Shown: positions 17,531-27,081 of the stretch, piece after piece | Layout of the letters: each line of letters starts with the position of its first letter | How positions within the stretch are numbered: position 1 is the stretch's first letter | Assembly: GCF_003113895.1 (NCBI RefSeq) | Contig: NZ_BDUD01000001.1 | Span: 434,001-498,000 of the forward strand | DNA length: 64,000 bases | Origin: Nostoc commune NIES-4072 | GTDB lineage: Bacteria > Cyanobacteriota > Cyanobacteriia > Cyanobacteriales > Nostocaceae | Direction of reading: 5' to 3' | The notes under the pieces: model-generated | The model's database searches: none | What the model was told of the DNA's origin: nothing | What the model saw: only the letters and a program-made list of their open reading frames with translations | Position numbers and translations under genes: made by a program

Positions 17531-18814
17531 GTGACTAAGACTAACTCAGACTTTCTTACCTCCACCGATCCAGCGATCGCGGAGTTAATCAACGAGGAAC
17601 TACAGCGTCAACGAGATCACTTGGAGTTGATTGCTAGCGAAAACTTTACCTCTGCTGCTGTACTAGCCGCTCAAGGTTCAGTACTGACAAATAAATATGC
17701 CGAGGGATTACCTGGTAAACGCTACTATGGCGGTTGTGAGTATATCGACAAAATTGAGCAGCTAGCAATCAATCGTGCTAAACAGATATTTGGGGCGGCT
17801 CATGCGAATGTGCAACCTCATTCTGGCGCACAAGCCAATTTTGCAGTGTTCCTATCGCTGCTGCAACCAGGAGACAAAATTATGGGGATGGATTTGTCTC
17901 ATGGGGGACATCTCACCCACGGTTCACCTGTAAATGTCTCAGGTAAGTGGTTCCAAGTTAGCCACTACGGTGTCAGTGAACAAACAGAACAACTTGACTA
18001 CGATCAAATTCGAGAGCTGGCGCTGAGGGAGCGTCCTAAGCTCTTGATTTGTGGTTATTCAGCTTATCCCCGGATAATTGATTTTGAAAAGTTCCGTAGT
18101 ATTGCTGATGAAATCGGCGCTTACTTACTTGCCGATATTGCTCATATCGCTGGTTTGGTCGCTAGTGGTCTTCATCCCGATCCGATTCCTCATTGTCATG
18201 TAGTAACAACAACTACACATAAGACTTTACGCGGCCCTAGAGGTGGTTTAATTTTAACCAGCGACGCAGAACTAGGCAAAAAGCTAGATAAATCTGTTTT
18301 TCCTGGTAGCCAGGGCGGGCCATTAGAACATGTCATTGCTGGAAAAGCAGTAGCTTTTGGAGAAGCCCTAAAGCCTGAGTTTAAAACCTATTCTGCCCAA
18401 GTGATTAAAAATGCTCGTGCTTTGGCAGAACAATTACAAAACCGGGGTTTAAAGCTAGTATCCAATGGTACTGACAACCATTTAATCCTAGTGGATTTAC
18501 GCTCTGTCGGTTTAACTGGTAAACAAGCAGATCAGTTAGTTAGTACTGTGAATATTACTGCTAACAAAAATACTATACCCTTTGATCCGCAATCACCATT
18601 TGTTACCAGTGGACTGAGGTTAGGTTCGCCAGCAATGACCACGCGAGGTTTAGGAGAAGCAGAATTTACCGAGATTGCAAATATTATTAGCGATCGCCTG
18701 CTTTCTCCAGATTCCGACGTAGTAACCCAAGATTGTCGGCAACGGGTAGCAGCATTGTGCGATCGCTTCCCCTTATATCCTCACCTAGAAATTCCTGTAC
18801 CAGCATTAGCCTGA
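17531..18814 (+). CDS. glyA: Serine hydroxymethyltransferase
   Basis: PLP enzyme interconverting serine and glycine with transfer of the one-carbon unit to tetrahydrofolate; cytoplasmic, and in cyanobacteria linked to one-carbon supply and photorespiratory glycine. The 427 residues are the usual length. The PLP lysine is K231 in [13 protein letters not shown]; the N-terminal block [11 protein letters not shown] and GGHLTHG and SRLGxPA-like ([13 protein letters not shown]) substrate segments are present. Starts with GTG. Nearest upstream feature is a long repeat-rich spacer, so transcribed from its own promoter; cinA follows after an STRR array. Confidence 0.98.
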   Translation: MTKTNSDFLTSTDPAIAELINEELQRQRDHLELIASENFTSAAVLAAQGSVLTNKYAEGLPGKRYYGGCEYIDKIEQLAINRAKQIFGAAHANVQPHSGAQANFAVFLSLLQPGDKIMGMDLSHGGHLTHGSPVNVSGKWFQVSHYGVSEQTEQLDYDQIRELALRERPKLLICGYSAYPRIIDFEKFRSIADEIGAYLLADIAHIAGLVASGLHPDPIPHCHVVTTTTHKTLRGPRGGLILTSDAELGKKLDKSVFPGSQGGPLEHVIAGKAVAFGEALKPEFKTYSAQVIKNARALAEQLQNRGLKLVSNGTDNHLILVDLRSVGLTGKQADQLVSTVNITANKNTIPFDPQSPFVTSGLRLGSPAMTTRGLGEAEFTEIANIISDRLLSPDSDVVTQDCRQRVAALCDRFPLYPHLEIPVPALA

Positions 18815-18825
18815 GATGATAATTA

Positions 18826-18917
18826 GTTAGGAGTTAAGAGTTAAGAGTGATGAGTTTTAAGTTTTGAACTCCTAACTCCTAACTTCTAACTCCTAACTCC
18901 TAACTTCTAACTCTTAA
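18826..18917. repeat. STRR array (CCTAACT/AGTTAGG heptamers)
   Basis: AGTTAGGAGTTAAGAG at the left and a run of about seven CTAACTC(C/T)-type heptamers at the right are complementary and can fold back. Spacer between glyA and cinA; not a CRISPR because units are 7 bases without spacers. Confidence 0.8.
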
Positions 18918-18929
18918 CTATTCCTTCCA

Positions 18930-20180
18930 ATGAGTGCAGAAATTATTTGTGTTGGTACTGAACTGCTGCTAGGAGATATCCTCAACGGCAATGCTCAATT
19001 TTTAGCGCAACAATTAGCGCAGCTAGGAATTCCCCACTACTATCAAACAGTGGTTGGGGATAATCCAGAACGCTTGAAGCAAGTTATAGAAATTGCTATT
19101 TCCAGAGCGCAAATTCTCATTTTCACTGGTGGACTCGGCCCAACACCAGATGACCTCACCTGCGAAACCATCGCCGATTTTTTTAAAGTCCCGTTGGTAG
19201 AACGTTCTGACATCATCGAAGACATAACCCAAAAATTCGCCCAACGTGGTCGGGTTATGTCACCAAGTAACCGCAAGCAAGCTTTGATTCCCCAAGGTGC
19301 AGAAATTCTCCCCAATCCCACTGGAACAGCACCCGGTATTATTTGGCAACCTCGCCCTGAAATCACGATTTTTACATTTCCCGGTGTTCCCAGTGAAATG
19401 CACCTAATGTGGGAAGAAACAGCCGTGCCATTTCTCAAAAGTCAAGGTTGGGGTAAAGAAATTATTTACAGCCGGAGTTTAAAGTTTTGGGGTATTGGTG
19501 AATCTGCTTTGGCGGAAAAAGTTGCTTCCTATTTGAAGTTGCCAAATCCGACAGTAGCCCCTTATGCAGGTAAAGGGGAAGTAAGATTGCGAGTTTCTGC
19601 TAAAGCCACTTCTGAAGCAGCCGCAGAAGACCTAATTGCACCTATTGAAAAACAACTTAAAGAAATTGCCGGACTGGATTTTTACGGCGTTAATAATGAT
19701 ACTCTTGCTTCTGTAGTTGGTCAGTTGTTGCGGGCATCAAAAGAAACGCTTTCAGTGGCAGAATCTTGCACTGGTGGCGGTTTAGGGCAAATGTTGACTG
19801 AGATTTCTGGGAGTTCAGATTACTTTTGGGGTGGAGTAATTTCTTATGACAATTCGGTGAAGGTTGGACTATTGGGGGTTAACCAGGAAGATTTAGATAA
19901 ATTTGGGGCAGTAAGTGCTACTGTTGCAGAGCAAATGGCTGTTGGAGTTAAAACCCGCCTTGCAACAACTTGGGGATTGAGTATTACTGGTATTGCTGGC
20001 CCAACTGGAGGGACAGATACTAAGCCGGTGGGTTTAGTTTATATTGGTTTAGCTGGGCCAAAGGATGAAGTGGCAAGTTTTGAGTATCAGTTTGGTACAG
20101 TGCGAGGACGCACTTTAATTCGTCATGTGAGCGCGAATGCAGCATTGGATAATCTGCGGCGGAAGTTGTTGACGAGGTAG
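18930..20180 (+). CDS. cinA: CinA family protein (competence/damage-inducible protein A)
   Basis: A 416-residue full-length CinA. The N-terminal MoaB/MogA-like domain (MSAEIICVGTELLLGDI, FTGGLGPTPDDLT) has ADP-ribose pyrophosphatase-type activity in characterised members. The C-terminal PncC domain (about residue 255 on: LSVAESCTGGGLGQMLTEISGSS, then ITGIAGPTGGTDTKPVGLVYIGL) deamidates nicotinamide mononucleotide in pyridine nucleotide salvage. Both catalytic regions look intact. In naturally competent bacteria cinA often lies with recA, but not here. ATG 18930 is the family start. Confidence 0.96.
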   Translation: MSAEIICVGTELLLGDILNGNAQFLAQQLAQLGIPHYYQTVVGDNPERLKQVIEIAISRAQILIFTGGLGPTPDDLTCETIADFFKVPLVERSDIIEDITQKFAQRGRVMSPSNRKQALIPQGAEILPNPTGTAPGIIWQPRPEITIFTFPGVPSEMHLMWEETAVPFLKSQGWGKEIIYSRSLKFWGIGESALAEKVASYLKLPNPTVAPYAGKGEVRLRVSAKATSEAAAEDLIAPIEKQLKEIAGLDFYGVNNDTLASVVGQLLRASKETLSVAESCTGGGLGQMLTEISGSSDYFWGGVISYDNSVKVGLLGVNQEDLDKFGAVSATVAEQMAVGVKTRLATTWGLSITGIAGPTGGTDTKPVGLVYIGLAGPKDEVASFEYQFGTVRGRTLIRHVSANAALDNLRRKLLTR

Positions 20181-20656
20181 GATTTGTATTATTTTTGTCA
20201 TACAAATCGTATGACAAACGAAACTATTTAAAATCTAATGTTATAAGAATCGTGTTTGATTTTTGAAATTATCTATGTGGGCGGGGAGTGGGGAGTAGGG
20301 AATTAAGAATTAGGCTTTTCAATCTGTACCGAGCTTTTTCAAAAATCAAATATTAGTCCTATATGTTAAAAAACTCAATTAAGAATTACGAATTACGAAT
20401 TATGCAGGTATGAGCAAAACTCCCATTCTTCAGCCAAATCACTCATACACTTTCAGAAGCTATTTTGAGACTTTGCGTCTACGCACTTTTGTGTAGAGGT
20501 TGCGATCCAATACTGCTCAATTAAGGATTTTTAACTCGGAATTTGGTTTGGGGAAAAGGTTAAAGGTTTTTTCTTTCCCCTTTCCCTTTTCCCCTTAACC
20601 GACAAGTATTGGGTTGCGATCATCTTTGCTAAAAAATCTTAACATCGGTATTCAGG
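20181..20656. other. Intergenic region with a MITE
   Basis: AT-rich spacer between convergent genes with short repeats (GGGAGTAGGGAATTAAGAA near 20287) and one complete MITE at 20508-20611. No gene seen. Confidence 0.55.
20508..20611. mobile_element. MITE, copy 2 (same family as 16722-16858)
   Basis: Begins CAATACTGCTCAATTAAGG and ends CCTTAACCGACAAGTATTG, an imperfect inverted repeat of about 19 bases. Flanked by the perfect 10-bp direct repeat GGTTGCGATC (20498-20507 and 20612-20621). 104 bases long; the interior consists of GGGGAAAAGG and complementary CTTTCCCCTTTCCC tracts. Non-coding. Confidence 0.83.
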
Positions 20657-21046
20657 TTATTTGATTAAAGCCAAATCACAGTTTAACTTTTTGTTAATAG
20701 AATCTATAACCTTAGCTTCTGCTGGTGTAATTATCCCGTCTAGATGAGCAATTTTTGGACATTGCGCCAGTAGAGGTACGGCAAAATCACTTTCAATATT
20801 AGTTTGAGGTGTTAGTACAGCTAAATTTACTAGTGCTTCTAACTCAATTTCTTGTTGCCAATCTGGTAAATCTTTACCTGTTATTCTACCGTATATTTTG
20901 ACAATCTTAAAAGATTGAATGCCTAAATTAACTAATCCATCACAAATAAGTGGAACTACTAACTGTTGTACTGGAACTTCAATTGATTCCAGCATTATCT
21001 GTAGACAATTTTGTTTTATGGAGCGATTTAAGATAGCTTGCTCCAA
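20657..21046 (-). CDS. Hypothetical protein, possibly truncated at the N-terminus
   Basis: A 129-residue protein read from a TTG (no ATG before residue 18; a stop lies eight codons upstream). The first half, NCLQIMLESIEVPVQQLVVPLICDGLVNLGIQSFKIVKIYGRITG, resembles a short module that I recall at the start of several cyanobacterial proteins of unknown function. The end, DGIITPAEAKVIDSINKKL, has the look of a TerB-like or EF-hand-like helix-loop-helix. The module lacks its usual N-terminal part here, so the gene may have lost its 5' end or carry a deletion. No function assigned. Confidence 0.55.
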   Translation of the reverse strand: MEQAILNRSIKQNCLQIMLESIEVPVQQLVVPLICDGLVNLGIQSFKIVKIYGRITGKDLPDWQQEIELEALVNLAVLTPQTNIESDFAVPLLAQCPKIAHLDGIITPAEAKVIDSINKKLNCDLALIK

Positions 21047-21315
21047 GTAAGGAAGCTTTGTTGTCTAGCCCATAAGATAACAATTATTTATGTATAAATA
21101 ATTATACGTATGAAAGAATGTTTGAAAAATATCATATTTTAGTTCGGAATCGCTAAAATTCAGTACCCAGAGGCGTATTAACAAGAGATAATAATAAACT
21201 CACACCACCCTTAGCTGTTCTCCCGTCAACCATTACAGAACTTATTCTGGCTTGGTTTAGGTAATTCAGTTGACAGTCACAGGGTCAAATTTTGCAAGTT
21301 GCTCTGAACCAAACC

Positions 21316-24300
21316 ATGAAAACATCTACCAAATTGCTAACTCGCCTGGACTATTACTACCAGCAAATCAAAACGATCATTCTGACTCGCCAGAATCCAA
21401 TTACTGGTTTACTACCTGCGAGTACAGCGATTACAGCCCACGGTGATTATACTGATGCCTGGGTGCGAGACAATGTTTACAGCATTTTAGCAGTTTGGGG
21501 TTTAGGACTTGCATACCGCAAGATTGACGACGACAAAGGACGCACCTATGAATTAGAACACAGTGTCATCAAACTAATGCGCGGGTTGTTGTTTGCAATG
21601 ATGCGACAAGCTCATAAAGTAGAGACATTTAAACATACTCAGTCGCTACTAGATGGACTGCACGCCAAATATAATACCGCGACCGGTGACATTGTTGTTG
21701 GTGATAATGAATGGGGACATTTGCAACTTGATGCCACATCTATATTTTTGCTGATGTTGGCGCAAATGACGGCAGCAGGATTGCCAATAATTTATAGCAT
21801 TGATGAAGTTAATTTTGTCCAAAATTTGGTTTACTACATTGGACGAGCCTATCGCACACCAGATTACGGCATTTGGGAACGCGGTAATAAAATTAATCGT
21901 GGTAGTGCTGAGTTAAATGCCAGTTCTGTAGGCATGGCAAAAGCTGCTTTAGAAGCTATCAACGGACTGGATTTGTTTGGTGTGCGTGGTAGTCAAGCAT
22001 CGGTAATTCATGTGCTACCAGATGAAATTGCCCGCGCCCGAATTACTTTAGAATCCTTATTACCGAGAGAATCTGGTTCCAAAGAAATTGATGCGGCGCT
22101 GTTAAGTATTATTAGTTATCCTGCCTTTGCAGTGGAAGATTTGGAGTTACGCGATCGCACTTTAAACGATATCATCAATAAACTCGCAGGTAAATACGGC
22201 TGCAAACGCTTTCTACGTGATGGACACCAAACCGTTTTAGAAGATAATCATCGCTTACACTACGAACCGTGGGAACTCAAACAATTTGAGCATATTGAAT
22301 GCGAATGGCCGTTATTTTTTACTTATTTAGTCCTAGATGGATTATTTCGCGGCGAACAAGAACAAGTTAAAAAATACCAAAATCTTTTAGAATCATTACT
22401 TATCGAACAAAACGGCTTGCGTTTATTGCCAGAACTTTATTATGTTCCAGCCGAAAACATAGAAGCAGAAAAGTTTGCACCCCAAACGCAACCACGTTTA
22501 CCCAATGAAAATATTCCCTTGGTGTGGGCGCAGAGTTTATATTTTCTTGGTGAAATGTTGAGTGAAGGTTTAATTGCGGTTGGTGATATCGACCCTTTAG
22601 GAAGACATTTGTGTGTGGGCAAACAGCGCGAGGCGTTGGTACAAATTGCTTTATTAGCAGAAGATGAAAATTTACAAACAAAACTAGAAGTTCACGGAAT
22701 TGAAGCGCAAACACCCACCCAAGTAGAACCGATTCAAGTGAGGAAAGCTGGAGAATTTTCAGCTATGTATACCCAAATTGGACGTAACGATAAACTTGGT
22801 TTAACTGGACGACCAGTGCGAAGGTTGCGGAGTTTAACAACATCTAGAATCTTTCGGATTAGCGGTGAAACAATTGTATTTTTGCCTTCATTTTCCGACT
22901 CTCAACAGTTTTACTTAACCCTTGATTACCATTTTTTACTGGATCAAATTAGAAGCGAACTAGCTTACATTCAAAAATATTGGAGTGATTTAGGTCGTCC
23001 TACCTTGACTTTAATGTTGACGCATACCATGTTAGAAGCCGGTTCAGAAGCATTACTAGAATTGATGCAAGAACTGAAAGATGGTGTTTGTAACGGTGTG
23101 CGGGTGAAATTAGGGCGGTTAAATCAGCTAATGCTGACAGCTGGAATCCAAAGAATTGATTTTCTACCCAATGCAGAATTCTCGCGATCGCCAGTAAAAA
23201 ATGCTAGCCCACGTTGCTATTATCTAGCTTATCATCCTGAGAAAAGCTGGCGTTTAGGACATACCCAAGAATTTCAAATGGAGTATGAAACTAACTTGGG
23301 GTTATTACTTTCTTATCTGCGCTCATCAGAGAATATCTACGAGCAAATCGAGTTATTGCAAACTTTAACTCGCTTGCAGGGAATGGAATTTGATACAGGA
23401 TATGGTGGCCCAGGATATCGCGTTACCGTTGCTGATTTACTAGATGAAGTTTATACCAAAGCTGGAGATTTAGGCATTTGGGCAGTAGTGCGTCGGGCTG
23501 CTGGGCTACGACAAATGGTTGATATCAGCCTATCAGATGCAGTCACAAGTATTTTGGTACGGGGTAAACAAATTGCTGTGGGTAAAGCTTACAGTGAAGC
23601 GTCCTTAATTACCGTACCCATGTCCCACGATGAGATTGCCGATAAAATTAATCATTTTTGTCGTGAGGATATCCGCGATCGCGTCCTCACTCAAGAGATT
23701 TTAATCTATGTTGGTATTTTAATTCGCTCAGAACCCGAACTATTTCAGGGACTACTAACGCTGAGAGTCGGCTATCTCATCTTATTAATCACCAGCGAAC
23801 TAGCGCGAGAATTGCATGTCACTCAAGATGAAGCTTATGATCGCTTAATGCAACTTTCACCCTTTGAAGTTAAAGTGCGCTTGCGTCAGGTATTAACTGG
23901 ATATACTGGCATGAGTAACCTGTTACGCCAGCAAGAATCACTGCACGTCAAACAAAAAGAAAGTGATATTGCTTGGGTAGTGCTACCAGGAATCGGCGAA
24001 GGAATAGAAGTTCCGCCAGGTGGTTGGCGGCGGTTTCGCCAAGCTGAGGGTGCAACGGGGCGCGTACCAAAAGAATTTTTTAAGCAAGTTTGGCTATTAA
24101 TGCAACATTGCAAGGGTTTAGTAATTGGCGATAAGCTAGAGCGCCGCAATCGTTTAGATAGTGAGATAATGTTGTCGGAAATGACAGCTGGGGAAAGAAA
24201 TTTTGCTCTGTTAGTTGAGCATTTGCTGAATAAAATTGAAGCTCCAGAATATCGACAAGTAAATATTGAAGCATTAATAGAATTATCTGCGATCGCAGCC

Positions 24301-24522
24301 AATAATCCTAAGCTGCAAATTGAAGAATATATTGTGTTGGATGTGTTAATTGGTCATGCAGTGCGATTGGCGTGGCTGGAAAACCATACTCATCGCAGCG
24401 ATCGGTATGACGAGGATAAGGCGAGTGCGTGGCGATCGTTTTATAATACTTCACCTAGAGATTGCGCTAGTTATATTTTGAAGGCGTTCAGGTTCTTGAC
24501 GGAATTTGTGAAAGATTTTTAA
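21316..24522 (+). CDS. Large glycoside hydrolase family 15 / phosphorylase kinase alpha-like protein
   Basis: A 1068-residue cytosolic protein. The first 400 residues are an (alpha/alpha)6 barrel like GH15 glucoamylases and the eukaryotic phosphorylase kinase alpha and beta subunits: NPITGLLPASTAITAHGDYTDAWVRDNVYSILAVWGL, ELNASSVGMAKAALEAING and WERGNKINRG are family-typical. Later parts (DTGYGGPGYRVTVADLLDEVYTKAGDLGIWAVVRRAAGL) correspond to the calmodulin-binding-like C-terminal half of phosphorylase kinase subunits. A role in glycogen metabolism is inferred; whether it hydrolyses glucan is not known. An in-frame TTG at 21292 is an alternative start. The stop codon overlaps the left repeat of the GxxExxY cassette. 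Confidence 0.85.
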   Translation: MKTSTKLLTRLDYYYQQIKTIILTRQNPITGLLPASTAITAHGDYTDAWVRDNVYSILAVWGLGLAYRKIDDDKGRTYELEHSVIKLMRGLLFAMMRQAHKVETFKHTQSLLDGLHAKYNTATGDIVVGDNEWGHLQLDATSIFLLMLAQMTAAGLPIIYSIDEVNFVQNLVYYIGRAYRTPDYGIWERGNKINRGSAELNASSVGMAKAALEAINGLDLFGVRGSQASVIHVLPDEIARARITLESLLPRESGSKEIDAALLSIISYPAFAVEDLELRDRTLNDIINKLAGKYGCKRFLRDGHQTVLEDNHRLHYEPWELKQFEHIECEWPLFFTYLVLDGLFRGEQEQVKKYQNLLESLLIEQNGLRLLPELYYVPAENIEAEKFAPQTQPRLPNENIPLVWAQSLYFLGEMLSEGLIAVGDIDPLGRHLCVGKQREALVQIALLAEDENLQTKLEVHGIEAQTPTQVEPIQVRKAGEFSAMYTQIGRNDKLGLTGRPVRRLRSLTTSRIFRISGETIVFLPSFSDSQQFYLTLDYHFLLDQIRSELAYIQKYWSDLGRPTLTLMLTHTMLEAGSEALLELMQELKDGVCNGVRVKLGRLNQLMLTAGIQRIDFLPNAEFSRSPVKNASPRCYYLAYHPEKSWRLGHTQEFQMEYETNLGLLLSYLRSSENIYEQIELLQTLTRLQGMEFDTGYGGPGYRVTVADLLDEVYTKAGDLGIWAVVRRAAGLRQMVDISLSDAVTSILVRGKQIAVGKAYSEASLITVPMSHDEIADKINHFCREDIRDRVLTQEILIYVGILIRSEPELFQGLLTLRVGYLILLITSELARELHVTQDEAYDRLMQLSPFEVKVRLRQVLTGYTGMSNLLRQQESLHVKQKESDIAWVVLPGIGEGIEVPPGGWRRFRQAEGATGRVPKEFFKQVWLLMQHCKGLVIGDKLERRNRLDSEIMLSEMTAGERNFALLVEHLLNKIEAPEYRQVNIEALIELSAIAANNPKLQIEEYIVLDVLIGHAVRLAWLENHTHRSDRYDEDKASAWRSFYNTSPRDCASYILKAFRFLTEFVKDF

Positions 24523-24563
24523 ACGCAGAGGGGCGCAGAGGGAAACGCAGAGGAGCGCAGAGG
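24522..24563. repeat. Left 42-bp inverted repeat flanking the GxxExxY gene
   Basis: Built of AACGCAGAGG / GGCGCAGAGG units and abutting the ATG at 24564. Its reverse complement matches 37750-37791 at 37 of 42 positions. The first base is the last base of the preceding stop codon. Confidence 0.8.
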
Positions 24564-24734
24564 ATGAGAGAGAATGATTTGAGTGGAGTGATTATTGGTT
24601 GTGCGATGAGGGTGCATACTGCTTTGGGGCCTGCCTTGTTGGAGTCGGCTTATGAGGAGTGCTTGGATTATGAGTTGAAGAAGGCCGGGTTGAATGTTGG
24701 TAAACAAATTCCATTGCCTTTGGTTTACCAAGAA
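24564..24734 (+). pseudogene. GxxExxY protein, 5' part, interrupted by the 12.8-kb insertion
   Basis: Encodes MRENDLSGVIIGCAMRVH, then ALGPALLESAYEECLDYEL with the GxxExxY motif (GPALLESAY), ending at LPLVYQE where the inserted element begins. The remainder is at 37538-37744. Joining the two with one copy of AAGAA gives a 125-residue protein with the PD-(D/E)XK-like DLIVENQIIVEIKSVE core, the normal family length. Function of the family is unknown; a nuclease fold is suggested. As it stands the reading frame runs into the insertion and stops at 24758, so the gene is inactive unless the insertion is lost. Confidence 0.92.
24730..24734. repeat. Left copy of the 5-bp target duplication AAGAA
   Basis: AAGAA directly before GGGG of the element; identical to 37533-37537 directly after its CCCC end. 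Five bases is the normal Tn3-family duplication. Confidence 0.9.
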
Positions 24735-24760
24735 GGGGTAAAAGTAGCGAAGAGCTAATT
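24735..24760. repeat. Extra 26-bp copy of the Tn3 element end
   Basis: Bases 24735-24760 and 24761-24786 are identical tandem copies of the outermost 26 bases of the element. The second element copy (35212) has a single one. The outer copy touches the target duplication. Confidence 0.9.
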
Positions 24761-24837
24761 GGGGTAAAAGTAGCGAAGAGCTAATTTGCCGCCACATGAC
24801 GGCTGAAAATCTTACCCAGATTAGGTTTCAGAAAAAA

Positions 24838-26646
24838 TCAAGCATTAGCAGCATCAATTTGTAATCGCTCGTTCATATCCAGTCGAAAAGTGCCGTAAGG
24901 GTTAACATGTAACCAAATCAACGGTGATAATGCGCGGAAATCTTCTTTTCTCATCTGCTTCATCCAAGTGGCTTCTGCCAAAACCCTTTGAATCATTAGG
25001 GTATTGATGTAAACAAGGCTGATTTGCAGCAGGTGCAGGCACAAAACCGATAATTCTTGTTCATCCAGGCGGTTAGTAGCAATTTCACTGTTTTTGCCGT
25101 AAAAAATAAAACCATTAGCACTATTCCAGTTTTCCACCACAGTCAGCCCTTCATTAATCTCACGCCGTAATGCTTCAGAGTTGAGGTAGTGACAGAGAAA
25201 GATAGTTTTAACCGCTCTACCTAGCTCAGAAAGTGCTTTTTGTGTCGGATGTTGAGGAGAAGAACGGCTAAAACGTTTCAAAATCGTGTCTGCTTCCGCC
25301 GTTCCTAAACGTAAAGCAGTAGTATATTTAATCATCTGGTCATACTGTTGGCGAATCAGTTCCCAATCAATCGCTTTAGTCAGTACAAGTTGTAAATTAG
25401 GAAAATCTTGTTTTTGTCCAGCACTGGGTAGATATAACTTTTGGGAGCCGATGCGCTTGATCCGAGGCATCAACTCAAAGCCCAGTAAACGGCAGAAGCC
25501 AAAGGCAATTTCATTTTGACCGTGGGTGTCTACATAGTTTTTCTTTACCTTCATATCAGTGCAATGACGTAAGAGACCCTCAATCATTGCTGCCACCTCC
25601 GAAGAAGAACAGGTCTTAAGTTGAGAGTAGATGCAGGCAGATTTTTTCTCAACGTGCCAATAGATCATCACTCCCCGACCTCCATAACGGATGTGCCATT
25701 CTGTCATCAAATTTTGATCCCACAGTTGTTTATCCACCCGTCGTTCGGCATTAACATAAATGCGGTGGATAATTTGAATGAGCAACTCCACCAAACTGTC
25801 GGTAATCTCCTGGTTGCGTTGCCAACAGAAAGCGGCAACCAATGTGTAACGAATTTTCGCAGGATGACGACGCAGTTCGCGGGGTGTTTCTGCACTTGCC
25901 CGCCGACGGTAGTGAGTAATAATTTTGGGGGGAACGTTAGCAAACAGTTTGGTCGGTAGTCCCAAATCCCGGATACATTCAAGTTTGGAGACTTCTTTGA
26001 AGATACTCTTGAGACTGGTACGACCGGGGTCTGTTTTGAGAAAATTGAAGACTGACTGTTTAAATTGGCTCTGGTCATCATCTAGAGCATCTTGAGTATT
26101 GAGAAGGGCATCCATTTTGGTCAGCGTTCCCGATTCAATTTGCTTGAAGATGCCAGCACAGAATTGTTTTTCAGTAGTGACGACCGCAGACCGAATCAGC
26201 CGTTCTACCGCTTCAGGTATTGGTGGTTCTAACTTTAACTGCCGTAAACGTTGATACACTGCTGCTTCTAATGAGGAGGCTTGACGGTCGTATGCCAAAA
26301 CAAATTCGCACAACCAAGCAATCAGTTCTGTTTTGTCTTGTGGATTGAATTCTCGAAAACCAAAGAATTCACGGATTTCAGCGCGATGACGTTCAATAGT
26401 GCGTCCATTAAACGAGTATTCACCATATTGTTTTGGCGAGACGGAGAGAAGTCTCGCAATGTAAGAAACAATCTGTTTGGGAACTTCCTGTTTGGTGCGG
26501 GGAAATTTTGCTTCCATCTGGAAGAATTTCAGTAGCACAGCAAAGCCCAAGCGATTTTCCTCATTTTTATTTGACAGCAGTGCCATTTCTGTTGGCAGGA
26601 GCGTAAAATTTTCTACCAGTTCTTCTGCATCCCATTGACGTTTCAC
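24838..26646 (-). CDS. tnpA: Tn3 family transposase with internal deletion (copy 1)
   Basis: A 602-residue protein, against about 950-1000 for complete Tn3-family TnpA. Residues 1-306 are the N-terminal DNA-binding part (DUF4158-like, [22 protein letters not shown]). At about residue 307 the sequence jumps from [14 protein letters not shown] directly to [18 protein letters not shown], which in full-length proteins lies just after the first catalytic Asp. The second Asp (D373 in YVDTHGQ) and the Glu (E505 in [10 protein letters not shown]) are present, spaced as in the family. I infer that roughly 380 residues including the first catalytic Asp were lost in frame, leaving an enzyme unable to catalyse. 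Copy 2 has the same deletion; residue 502 is Thr here and Asn there. Confidence 0.93.
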   Translation of the reverse strand: MKRQWDAEELVENFTLLPTEMALLSNKNEENRLGFAVLLKFFQMEAKFPRTKQEVPKQIVSYIARLLSVSPKQYGEYSFNGRTIERHRAEIREFFGFREFNPQDKTELIAWLCEFVLAYDRQASSLEAAVYQRLRQLKLEPPIPEAVERLIRSAVVTTEKQFCAGIFKQIESGTLTKMDALLNTQDALDDDQSQFKQSVFNFLKTDPGRTSLKSIFKEVSKLECIRDLGLPTKLFANVPPKIITHYRRRASAETPRELRRHPAKIRYTLVAAFCWQRNQEITDSLVELLIQIIHRIYVNAERRVDKQLWDQNLMTEWHIRYGGRGVMIYWHVEKKSACIYSQLKTCSSSEVAAMIEGLLRHCTDMKVKKNYVDTHGQNEIAFGFCRLLGFELMPRIKRIGSQKLYLPSAGQKQDFPNLQLVLTKAIDWELIRQQYDQMIKYTTALRLGTAEADTILKRFSRSSPQHPTQKALSELGRAVKTIFLCHYLNSEALRREINEGLTVVENWNSANGFIFYGKNSEIATNRLDEQELSVLCLHLLQISLVYINTLMIQRVLAEATWMKQMRKEDFRALSPLIWLHVNPYGTFRLDMNERLQIDAANA

Positions 26647-26735
26647 TCCTTACCGTTCCTCACCCTAGCCATAGGATACAAAAGTTTATCTAATTATCGT
26701 ATCAGCTAAAGTATAAGTTATTTGATACACTAAAA

Positions 26736-26960
26736 TTGAACTCAACTCCTGATACAAACTACCCCATATGTATCACTGGGAAGCGTGCTTGTCCTCCTGA
26801 AGATTGTGGTGGTTCTTGGGGCTATGCAGAGTTACTCTCAATAATTACTTCACCGTCACATCCAGAATACGAAGAGAGGATGGAGTGGGTAGGTGAAGGC
26901 TTTAGTCCAGATACCTTCGACATTAATGAAGTTAATCAAAGGTTACAAGAATTCAAATAA
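26736..26960 (+). pseudogene. C-terminal fragment of a plasmid pRiA4b ORF-3 family protein (copy 1)
   Basis: Seventy-four residues, TTG-initiated at best, reading ITGKRACPPEDCGGSWGYAEL, ITSPSHPEYEERMEWVGEGFSPDTFDINEVNQRL. This is the characteristic C-terminus of pRiA4b ORF-3 proteins (PPEDCGG then WLGxxFDPExFD). Complete members are roughly 170-200 residues, so the N-terminal part is missing, probably by the deletion history of the element. Function of the family unknown. Divergent from tnpA inside the transposon; an identical copy is at 37187. Confidence 0.8.
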
Positions 26961-27081
26961 TTTACTGATATCTCCAATAACAGTTTTGGTAAGTAAATTA
27001 GCTTTTTTTTCTGAAATGCCTTCTAGATATGCTTTTCAGCCATTGCGTGGCGGCAAATTCTCTCTTCGCTACTTTTACCCC

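Larger units (their letters stand above)
24761..27081. mobile_element. Tn3-type element, copy 1 (2321 bp)
   Basis: Terminal inverted repeats of about 49 bases with six mismatches: left GGGGTAAAAGTAGCGAAGAG then CTAATTTGCCGCCAC; right complement has AGAATTTGCCGCCAC at the same place, and both continue to GGCTGAAAA. Carries an internally deleted tnpA (minus strand) and a divergent pRiA4b-type gene fragment. The spacer between the two genes has GTATCA (26699) and TGATAC (26723) as a possible operator. Confidence 0.92.

Noticed and set aside
18826..18917. Repeat array as a possible CRISPR
   Set aside because: Units are seven bases, contiguous and without spacers; this is an STRR array.
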